Origin: Acidobacteriaceae bacterium
GTDB taxonomy: Bacteria; Acidobacteriota; Terriglobia; Terriglobales; Acidobacteriaceae
Length of the DNA stretch: 5,344 bases
Assembly: GCA_003133425.1 (NCBI GenBank)
Contig: PKXI01000088.1
Location: 1 to 5,344 of the forward strand
Direction of reading: 5' to 3'
In this document: positions 1-5,344 of the stretch, one piece after another
Position numbering within the stretch: the first letter of the stretch is position 1
Layout: the number at the start of each line of letters is the position of its first letter
Position numbers and translations under genes: made by a program
The notes under the pieces: generated by a model
The model's input: the letters and a program-made list of their open reading frames with translations, nothing else
Told to the model about the DNA's origin: nothing
The model's database searches: none

Positions 1-178
1 GCGAACTCAGCACTGTCCAGATATATATCTGCAACTTGATATTCAAGGCAGAATCAGGCAAATTGAGGCCTTCCAAATTGCGCGACGAAATTGCAGTCTG
101 CCTGGAAAATTCGCGGAGTGTTGTCCTGCGCGTCTGAATGGAGCATTACCGATGAGTCAAGATAAAACAATTCTTCTA
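1..178. other. upstream intergenic region, no gene recognised
   Basis: This stretch is AT-richer than the receptor gene and I see no convincing gene in it. One plus-strand frame stays open from base 2 to a TGA at 200-202 (66 codons). It has no good start, and its third codon positions are AT-rich, unlike the GC-rich third positions of the receptor gene, so I treat it as chance. It contains the palindrome at 18-31 and three copies of AAATTG (60-65, 75-80, 88-93) spaced 15 and 13 bases apart. These could be regulator half-sites or simply AT-rich sequence. Confidence 0.5.
18..31. repeat. 14-bp perfect palindrome
   Basis: The sequence CAGATATATATCTG is its own reverse complement. It lies about 150 bases upstream of the candidate -35 box of the receptor gene. 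It could be a binding site for a dimeric regulator, but the alternating AT core makes chance plausible. Confidence 0.3.
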
Positions 179-208
179 TTGACAAAACTTTCAGCAAAAT
201 GAGTTAAT
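179..208 (+). promoter_or_regulatory. candidate sigma70 promoter for the receptor gene
   Basis: A perfect -35 hexamer TTGACA (179-184) is followed after 18 bases by GTTAAT (203-208), which matches four of six positions of the -10 consensus. The surrounding sequence is AT-rich. This would start transcription near 214-216 and give a leader of roughly 105 bases. The -10 element is weak and the spacing is one base longer than ideal, so the call is provisional. Confidence 0.35.
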
Positions 209-217
209 TCCATCCGA

Positions 218-228
218 AGGTCAGACCT
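218..228. promoter_or_regulatory. operator-like palindrome next to the predicted transcription start
   Basis: AGGTC-A-GACCT is an 11-base palindrome with 5-bp arms around a central A. It sits a few bases downstream of the predicted transcription start, where a repressor would block initiation or early elongation. The core GGTCAGACC occurs again at 4748-4756. Operator function is inferred from position and symmetry only. Confidence 0.25.
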
Positions 229-251
229 CCCCTCACACGAGCCTTGGGAGG
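226..251 (+). other. leader stem-loop CCTCCC/GGGAGG
   Basis: CCTCCC (226-231) can pair with GGGAGG (246-251) around a 14-base loop in the presumed leader RNA. The sequence GGAGGCT at 247-253 is repeated at 299-305, where it contains the Shine-Dalgarno core. The CCTCC arm could therefore pair with either copy. The stem is only 6 bp, and a regulatory role is inference. Confidence 0.25.
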
Positions 252-296
252 CTGTGTTTCCCTTAGCTCCTAAAACCGAAACTACACACAATTTCT

Positions 297-303
297 GAGG
301 AGG
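297..303 (+). promoter_or_regulatory. Shine-Dalgarno sequence with long spacing
   Basis: GAGGAGG is an excellent anti-16S match, but 17 bases separate it from the ATG at 321, much more than the usual 5-10. No in-frame ATG, GTG or TTG lies closer upstream. A poorer purine stretch (GGCGGAA, 311-317) sits nearer the start. ATG 321 is kept because it gives a complete signal peptide with a basic N-region. Confidence 0.45.
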
Positions 304-320
304 CTATCCAGGCGGAACAT

Positions 321-3300
321 ATGAAAAACTCTCCACATTCGATCAATTCGCTTGCCAGACGCAACAGATACTTGGTCAACATTGCAGGGTGTATGGTTGC
401 ATTTGTGCTCTGCGTAACATCGGCATCTATGCCGGCTGTAGCGCAGCTTGCCGGTCAAGGTTCACTTCAGGGTACGGTCACGGATTCAACCGGCGCGGTC
501 ATTCCCAACGCCACAGTCACTGTAACGAACACTGCAACCAATGTCTCCGCAGTGCAAAAGTCGTCGTCGGCGGGCTTCTACAACATCTCGCCGCTTGCTC
601 CGGGCACTTACAAAGTTCAGGTTGTGGCGCAGGGGTTCAAGATGCTGGTGCAGGACAACGTGGTTGTTGACGCTCTTCAGACCCGCGCGTTCGATCCGGT
701 ACTCTCAGTCGGCGCGGAATCGCAAACCGTCACCGTGGACGCCGCGCCTCCGGTTCTGGACACCGCCGATGCCACGCTCGGTCTCACAGTCGAAAACGAA
801 ACCTACGCCAATCTGCCGATCCAGGTAAATGGGCAGCAGCGCGATCCTACTGCGTTCGGCTCGTTGACCCCCGGTGCCCAGAGCGGAACCCGCCTCCCGG
901 TCGTTGGCGGTACGGGCGACTATCTCGGTCAACTCTATCTCGACGGCATGCCGGCTACCACCGTTAATCAGCAGGGCGACAACCGCGTCGTCGGGCTCTC
1001 CATGAGCATTGAGGCAGTTGACCAATTCCAGGTGCTCACCAGCACGCCGCCCGCCGAGTACATGGGCGCCGGTGCAATGAACTTCACCATGAAGTCCGGC
1101 GGTCTCAAGTATCATGGCCAGGTCGCCGATTTCGTGCGCAACACCATCTTCGATACCTGGGGATTTACATCCAAAGCTGCCACTCGCGTCACGGCAACTG
1201 GCACCACCGTGCAAGCCCCCAAACCTGTCGAGCACCAGAATGAGCTTTCGGTCAGCGGGGGAGGCACCGTGCCGTTCACCCGCAACAAGCTCTTCTTCTT
1301 CTTCGCCTATGACAAGTACCACGAGCGCCTCGGAGCGAACCCGGCTCTCTATTCCATTCCCTCAGCGGCCATGCTCACCGGCGACTTTACCGAACTCAAC
1401 GGAAACGTCGGTGGCGGTGGCAGAACAGGCACCGGCGCCGACAACCCTGCGGTCCTCTTCGACCCCACTTCTAACAGCTGCGCTGGCACCGTCTGTACCC
1501 GCCAGCCCCTCGTCGGCATCAAGAATGGTGTCGCCACCAACAACGTCATCCCTTCGGGCATGATCTCGCCCATCGCCAAAGCCATGGCGGCAGCATTGCC
1601 GGCACCAACCAATTCCTCGTCGCTCTACAACAACTATCTGGGCGCCATTCCTGGGGGCTTTGACGACAGGCTTTATGACTGGCGCGCTGATTACGATCTG
1701 AGCTCCAGGCAGCGCCTTTCGACGGTCGGCGTGAACGGAGCCCGTATCTATCTGACGAACTTCAGCAACCAGATGCCGCTCCCCTATGTCTCGGGCACTT
1801 ACGCCAAGATCTTTCCCCAGAGCTACATCGTGGAGCACGTTTTCACCATCAACCAGAATCTTGTGAACCAGCTCAAGTACAGCTTCACGCGGTTTATCCA
1901 GCCGCAGATCAACGCCACCGACGGCCCGGCCGCGTACAAGCCCTCGACCTACGGCATCACCAACACGCCCGCCGGCCAGGGCAGCAGGGAGTTCCCGGGT
2001 GCAACTTTTGGCACCACAGCGGCCTACGGCACAGCCTACACAGTTTGGACCTCAAATGGCTCCGCAACCACGACGCAGCAGGTGAACCCAAACACCTACG
2101 CAGTTCTGGACAACGTGCAGTGGTCCAAGGGGAAGCACTCCATCACTTTTGGCTTCTCGTATCTCTGGGAAGAGATCAACAGCGCAGCCCCGATCGGCTT
2201 CTCCACAGAGCTGTATCTGAATTACAACGGCTTTTCCACTGCCAATTTCGCGGCCAACTCAAACGCCCTCAGCACCGGTACCGCGACAGCGCCCTCCGGT
2301 TTCTCATTTGCCAGCTACATGCTGGGCGCCGGCGGCGGATCGGCGTCTGCTGAAAACACTGCGCCTTCGTTCGGGCTCTTCCCGCTCAGCGAAACAGGCG
2401 GACGTTATCACCCTATGGCTCCCTACATCCAGGACAGCTACAAAATTTCGCCCAAGCTGACCGTCGATATAGGTCTGCGCTGGGACTACCTGCCACCCTT
2501 CCACGAGGTCAAGGATCGCTGGACCTTCCTTAATCCGAACCTCACCAACCCGCTCACCGGCAATCAGGGTATGTTGCAGTTCGCAGGCAACTACGGCGGA
2601 CCAAACGTTAGCTGCGGCTGCAGAACCCCGGTACAGACCTATTGGAAAAACTTCGGGCCGCGCGTCGGATTTGCGTGGGAGTTAACCCCAAAGACTGTCG
2701 TCCGCTCTGGATTTGCGGTTGTCTACTCGCAGGGTGGCGGCGTCGGCGGCCGTGGCGGCAACGCTACCGGCACCGGCCAGACCGGCTTCAACATGAGCGC
2801 CACTGGGCCGACAGAGTCGGGCTCGACCATTACAGCAGGCCCTTCATACTGGCTGAACAATAGTGCTGCCTTTGGCACGCTCGGCCTTTCAAACACTGCC
2901 ATCTTCGGCCCAACCTTTAACTATCCTTCCGCCCCAACCCCTGGAGTGGCGGCGCAGGAACTGAACACTGGAAACTACTTGAACAGCTCTAACAAATTTG
3001 TCAGTGCCAGCAGCGTCTCCTTCGCCGATCCCCACTTCTCTGGCCGCGCGCCGGAGGTTATCATGTGGAACTTCGGGATCGAGCGCAGCCTCACCCCTGA
3101 CCTCACTCTCGGCATCAACTATGCCGGCAATGAGAGCCACTTCATCATCAACTCCGGGGCTGTGCCGTCGGGCCAGATTGGCAACGCTCGCGGCTACTGG
3201 ACCAATCAGCTCAATCCCAAGTATCTGGCCGTACTTGGCAGTGTGAAGGATTCCACCGGAACCAAGCCAATCCTGAATGCGGCTGCCACAACCGCGAATG

Positions 3301-4313
3301 CGGCCATCGTAGCCTCCTACTTCCCGACTGCGCCCGCGCCGGCCTTCTTTACCGCCGCCGGCGCAGTCAACGCCTCGGCAACTGTCTCGCAGATGCTCAC
3401 CGCTTTCCCGCAATACAGCGGGGTCAGCGACACCTATGGCAACGTGGGCAACTTCAGCTATAACTCTCTGCAGGTCGTCCTCAACCAGCGCATGCACAAC
3501 GGCCTGTCCTACAACATTAACTACACCTACTCAAAGAACCTGGGTGACGACAGTACAATCCGCAGCGGCTTTGACATTCCTGCCGGCGCGATCTCCGGCG
3601 GGACTAAATCCTACAAGCAGGATAGGATGGACCGTTCGTGGACGACGATCTCCAGGCCGCACCTCATCCACGCGTACGGCGTTTATGAATTGCCGTTCGG
3701 CAAGGGTAAACTCGGCAGCGACATCGCGGCCGTACGCTGGATAGCCGGAGGATGGCAGTTCTCCGGGATCTATACCTACCAATCAGGCACTCCGATGGCT
3801 CTCACCTGGACCGGCGCCTCCGGGACGACACTGCCCGGTCAGGGACAGGCAATGCCGGACAAGAGCGGATCCTTCTCGGGACCGTTGCGCGTCAACGGCA
3901 AGTTTGGCTCTGGCCCCAACGGCTACAACACCTGCAACCTGGGTATCAATGCACTCGGCCAGTCGGGTTGCACCAAGATCCAGTATTTCGATTCAAACGG
4001 TTTCTCGACGCCGCAGAACATCTCTACGGTAAGCGGTCAGGCGCAGTACCTGATCGGCAACGCACCCCGTACGCTCGCATACGGCGTACGCAATCCCTAT
4101 ACCTGGAATGTCGATTCCAGCGTCCGTCGCACCTTCCCCCTGGTAAAGGAAGGCTTGTCCTTCGTATTCGAGGCCGACTGCCTCAACGTGTGGAACCACG
4201 TCACCTTCGGCAACCCCAGCTCAACTTGGGCAGCCGGTTCCACCACGTTCGGCACCATCACCAGCGCATCAGGTAACCGTGACTGGCAGTTCGCCGGCCG
4301 CATCAAGTTCTAA
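321..4313 (+). CDS. Oar-like TonB-dependent outer-membrane receptor with carboxypeptidase-regulatory-like domain
   Basis: This is a 1330-residue outer-membrane receptor of the Oar-like TonB-dependent family common in Acidobacteriota. A signal peptide covers residues 1-41: basic N-region (LARRNR), hydrophobic core (VAFVLCV), cleavage probably after AVA. A carboxypeptidase-regulatory-like Ig fold follows at about 46-135 (GTVTDSTGAVIPNATVTV, then GFYNISPLAPGTYKV). The plug lies at about 150-258 and ends in the typical EAVDQFQVLTSTPPAEYMGAG stretch near 231-251 followed by FTMKSGG. The rest is beta-barrel, with family landmarks NKLFFFFAYDKY (322-333), YIQDSYKISPKLTVDIGLRW (702-721), YNINYTYSKNLGDDS (1064-1078), LPFGKGK (1124-1130), WQFSGIYTYQSGTPM (1145-1159) and FEADCLNVWNHVTFGNP (1283-1299). 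The last residue is Phe, as expected for BAM-assembled barrels. I see no clear TonB box. Cysteine pairs at 387/392, 765/767 and 1205/1217 fall in probable loops. The length is at the upper end for the family. The ligand is unknown; plant- or polymer-derived saccharides are a common guess, unsupported here. No uptake partner genes adjoin it. Confidence 0.95.
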   Translation: MKNSPHSINSLARRNRYLVNIAGCMVAFVLCVTSASMPAVAQLAGQGSLQGTVTDSTGAVIPNATVTVTNTATNVSAVQKSSSAGFYNISPLAPGTYKVQVVAQGFKMLVQDNVVVDALQTRAFDPVLSVGAESQTVTVDAAPPVLDTADATLGLTVENETYANLPIQVNGQQRDPTAFGSLTPGAQSGTRLPVVGGTGDYLGQLYLDGMPATTVNQQGDNRVVGLSMSIEAVDQFQVLTSTPPAEYMGAGAMNFTMKSGGLKYHGQVADFVRNTIFDTWGFTSKAATRVTATGTTVQAPKPVEHQNELSVSGGGTVPFTRNKLFFFFAYDKYHERLGANPALYSIPSAAMLTGDFTELNGNVGGGGRTGTGADNPAVLFDPTSNSCAGTVCTRQPLVGIKNGVATNNVIPSGMISPIAKAMAAALPAPTNSSSLYNNYLGAIPGGFDDRLYDWRADYDLSSRQRLSTVGVNGARIYLTNFSNQMPLPYVSGTYAKIFPQSYIVEHVFTINQNLVNQLKYSFTRFIQPQINATDGPAAYKPSTYGITNTPAGQGSREFPGATFGTTAAYGTAYTVWTSNGSATTTQQVNPNTYAVLDNVQWSKGKHSITFGFSYLWEEINSAAPIGFSTELYLNYNGFSTANFAANSNALSTGTATAPSGFSFASYMLGAGGGSASAENTAPSFGLFPLSETGGRYHPMAPYIQDSYKISPKLTVDIGLRWDYLPPFHEVKDRWTFLNPNLTNPLTGNQGMLQFAGNYGGPNVSCGCRTPVQTYWKNFGPRVGFAWELTPKTVVRSGFAVVYSQGGGVGGRGGNATGTGQTGFNMSATGPTESGSTITAGPSYWLNNSAAFGTLGLSNTAIFGPTFNYPSAPTPGVAAQELNTGNYLNSSNKFVSASSVSFADPHFSGRAPEVIMWNFGIERSLTPDLTLGINYAGNESHFIINSGAVPSGQIGNARGYWTNQLNPKYLAVLGSVKDSTGTKPILNAAATTANAAIVASYFPTAPAPAFFTAAGAVNASATVSQMLTAFPQYSGVSDTYGNVGNFSYNSLQVVLNQRMHNGLSYNINYTYSKNLGDDSTIRSGFDIPAGAISGGTKSYKQDRMDRSWTTISRPHLIHAYGVYELPFGKGKLGSDIAAVRWIAGGWQFSGIYTYQSGTPMALTWTGASGTTLPGQGQAMPDKSGSFSGPLRVNGKFGSGPNGYNTCNLGINALGQSGCTKIQYFDSNGFSTPQNISTVSGQAQYLIGNAPRTLAYGVRNPYTWNVDSSVRRTFPLVKEGLSFVFEADCLNVWNHVTFGNPSSTWAAGSTTFGTITSASGNRDWQFAGRIKF

Positions 4314-4327
4314 CCTCCAACCCACCA

Positions 4328-4357
4328 GCATCCGCCGCAGTTTCTCGCGGCGGATGC
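4328..4357 (+). terminator. stem-loop after the receptor gene, probable terminator
   Basis: GCATCCGCCGC (4328-4338) and GCGGCGGATGC (4347-4357) form a perfect GC-rich 11-bp stem with an 8-base loop, starting 15 bases after the TAA. No T-run follows on either strand, so it is not a textbook intrinsic terminator. It may stop transcription or protect the 3' end of the mRNA. Confidence 0.6.
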
Positions 4358-4765
4358 AGAACTTACCCGATCTACCCCTGTCTGCCTAAAGCCATTCCCA
4401 TCCGTCCGATTTACTCACGAAGAATATCTGTTGCGCTCTGTGACACCGCGCTATGGCGATGAATTTGGTATTGTCCGCGCTAGGGTCTCTACTGCTCGTT
4501 AAGGAAATGGCGACTTCTGAAGTCCGATTGCAGAGAATTACCGTTACTTCGTGCACTATCTCAGTAAGGGCAAAGTGCAAAAGAATTCGGCGTCGCCCCG
4601 CCAGACGAGCCGCATCGGCTGCTAACTCCTTTGCTGAGAGGATTCTGCAGATAAGCCCGTGATTTAGAGGATTTTGGAGCGAAAGGAGCATTTCTCGCCG
4701 ACCTGAAATTCTCGCTAGTGAATGCAACCAAGCCCAAGGGGTTTCGCGGTCAGACCAGGGCGTGG

Positions 4766-4796
4766 AGTGACAAAAAATCTGTCAAAATCTGTCACT
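4766..4796. repeat. tandem AAAATCTGTCA repeats framed by AGTGACA/TGTCACT
   Basis: AAAATCTGTCA occurs twice with a 10-base period (4774-4784 and 4784-4794). The pair is framed by a perfect 7-bp inverted repeat, AGTGACA (4766-4772) and TGTCACT (4790-4796). The 10-base period places both copies on the same face of the helix, as expected for cooperative protein binding. As RNA, the arms could form a short hairpin. Confidence 0.55.
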
Positions 4797-4883
4797 GATT
4801 GACAGAGAAAAGAGACACCGCTTGGTGCTTGTTTGAACCCGGAAAATGATTCACGCCTGTCCCTATGACAGTTGACAGATTTT
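4774..4883. repeat. inverted repeat AAAATCTGTCAA...TTGACAGATTTT
   Basis: AAAATCTGTCAA (4774-4785) is the exact reverse complement of TTGACAGATTTT (4872-4883). Beyond a 3-base insertion in the left arm the match continues: CTGTCA (4789-4794) against TGACAG (4866-4871), making 18 paired positions. The arms enclose about 71 bases, which contain another TTGACAG (4799-4805) and a small CACC-GCTT-GGTG hairpin (4816-4827). It could be a folded RNA, a multi-site operator, or the remnant of a small non-autonomous element. I cannot see a transposase or a target-site duplication. Confidence 0.5.
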
Positions 4884-4916
4884 CTCTGAGTCGGATCCCT
4901 GTCTGCAAGTTGACCC

Positions 4917-4946
4917 GATGCCCGCGGCACAGCCGGTACGGGCATC
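4917..4946. terminator. strong bulged hairpin, possible terminator or REP-like element
   Basis: GATGCCCG (4917-4924) pairs with CGGGCATC (4939-4946), and inside it CGGC (4925-4928) pairs with GCCG (4932-4935) around an ACA loop. This makes a 12-bp GC-rich stem with a GTA bulge (4936-4938) on one side. No T-run follows on either strand. It lies 142 bases beyond the stop of the minus-strand gene, so it could end that transcript, or be a REP-like palindrome. Confidence 0.4.
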
Positions 4947-5088
4947 AGCTGCTGGAGGTTGTCCAATCTCCCGGTGCTGAACGTCCAAACCGGACCCCGG
5001 AATGGTAGACCCTAAAGTTCAAAACGTGCATCGGGCTGATATCACTCGACTCTTATTGCGTCATCAATCGGCAACCCCCTGTGCCTAA

Positions 5089-5344
5089 CTAATTGAAATC
5101 CAGTTGAAGCTTGAGCCTTACAGCGAGGTTCTGGCAATATTCATTTTCGGGATCCAGAGCCAAGCCCTGGCGAACGAATTTCTCCGCCCTTTCTTCCTCG
5201 TGCAGAGCCATGCAGATCCACGCTGCTCTGGACATATCCGTTGCAGTTGCAGCCGCTGAGTTTTGTAGAAAAAGCTGCACTAGCCTTCTACCTAATATCT
5301 GCCTTTCGTCGCCTGCTATGGAGGGCTCTGGTGCAAATATGTGC
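5089..5344 (-). CDS. C-terminal fragment of a TPR-like protein (5' end outside the window)
   Basis: The minus-strand frame ends at a TAG (5089-5091) and stays open to the window edge, giving 84 visible residues of a larger protein. GTG at 5280-5278 could be read as a start. However, the frame continues 21 codons upstream without a stop and no clear ribosome binding site is evident, so a truncated C-terminus is more likely. The segment AWICMALHEEERAEKFVRQG followed by LALDPEN fits one tetratricopeptide repeat: two amphipathic helices, Ala at consensus position 20, Gly at 27 and Pro at 32. A final helix (QNLAVRLKLQL) probably caps the repeat array. TPRs bind proteins. The missing N-terminal part would decide whether this is an enzyme, a STAND-type NTPase or a simple scaffold. 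The gene converges on the receptor gene and is probably unrelated to it. Confidence 0.6.
   Translation of the reverse strand, partial: HIFAPEPSIAGDERQILGRRLVQLFLQNSAAATATDMSRAAWICMALHEEERAEKFVRQGLALDPENEYCQNLAVRLKLQLDFN

Larger units (their letters stand above)
4358..5088. other. long intergenic region without a convincing gene
   Basis: About 730 bases lie between the receptor stem-loop and the converging gene fragment. Several open frames occur (such as 4386-4727 minus, 4453-4662 plus and 4715-4966 minus). They overlap one another on opposite strands, lack a good ribosome binding site and resemble no family I know. A stop-bounded plus-strand frame of 47 codons (4655-4798, TGA at 4796) runs into the TGACAG block and has no plausible start. 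The region also holds GACTTC-T-GAAGTC (4512-4524, palindrome), two AGAGGATT copies (4637-4644, 4666-4673), GGTCAGACC (4748-4756), the repeat block 4766-4883 and the hairpin 4917-4946. It may be a decayed or interspersed repeat. Confidence 0.5.

Noticed and set aside
1..145. Minus-strand open frame leaving the left edge, with a weakly Tat-like TRRTTLREF stretch near its beginning
   Set aside because: No ATG or GTG lies in a position that would include this stretch and there is no ribosome binding site. The Tat resemblance lacks a following hydrophobic segment.
2..202. Plus-strand open frame from the left edge, possibly the end of an upstream gene
   Set aside because: Its third positions are AT-rich unlike the confirmed gene, it contains an unlikely run of cysteines, and its end overlaps the candidate promoter.
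705..1322. 205-codon open frame on the minus strand inside the receptor gene, and similar antisense frames at 1362-1838 and 2889-3497
   Set aside because: They are shadows of a GC-rich-third-position gene. The plus-strand frame matches a known family over its full length, while these translations show no domain or ribosome binding site.
4386..4727. 113-codon minus-strand open frame in the downstream intergenic region
   Set aside because: It has no recognisable domain and no good ribosome binding site, and it overlaps another open frame on the opposite strand (4453-4662). I could not support it as a gene.
4766..4883. CRISPR array
   Set aside because: The repeats are only 6-12 bases, in mixed orientation and uneven spacing, with no regular spacers and no cas genes.
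4872..4900. TTGACA at 4872-4877 (and at 4799-4804) as -35 boxes of promoters
   Set aside because: No acceptable -10 hexamer follows at 16-18 bases in either case, and no gene lies downstream on the plus strand. The copies are better explained as part of the repeat block.
4715..4966. 83-codon minus-strand open frame over the TGACAG repeats
   Set aside because: It reads through both inverted repeats and the bulged hairpin, and its translation resembles no protein family. The repeat structure explains the sequence better.

Overview
The window looks like chromosomal DNA from an Acidobacteriota member, most likely the Terriglobia/Acidobacteriaceae group. The main reason is that it is dominated by one very long Oar-like TonB-dependent outer-membrane receptor. 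Such receptors carry an N-terminal carboxypeptidase-regulatory-like domain and form large paralogous families in that phylum. The lineage call rests on family resemblance, not on a database search.

Layout. Bases 1-320 are an AT-richer intergenic region with a 14-bp palindrome, a candidate sigma70 promoter (179-208), an operator-like palindrome just downstream (218-228), and a structured leader ending in a strong but distantly spaced Shine-Dalgarno sequence. Bases 321-4313 (+) encode the 1330-residue receptor: signal peptide, Ig-like carboxypeptidase-regulatory domain, plug, beta-barrel and C-terminal aromatic residue. A perfect 11-bp stem-loop follows the stop codon (4328-4357) and probably ends the transcript. 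The gene therefore seems to be a single-gene unit with no TonB, ExbB, ExbD, regulator or enzyme beside it.

Bases 4358-5088 contain no convincing gene. They hold a compact block of direct and inverted copies of a TGACAG/CTGTCA motif (4766-4883) and a strong bulged hairpin (4917-4946). They may be a decayed or interspersed repeat. At the right edge, a reading frame on the minus strand (5089 to beyond 5344) encodes the C-terminal tail of a larger protein ending in a tetratricopeptide-like repeat. It converges on the receptor gene.

The receptor is presumed to import or bind an unknown ligand at the outer membrane, using TonB energy supplied from elsewhere in the genome. Nothing links it functionally to the TPR protein. 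I do not see a convincing new biological system here. The most unusual structure is the TGACAG repeat block between the two genes.
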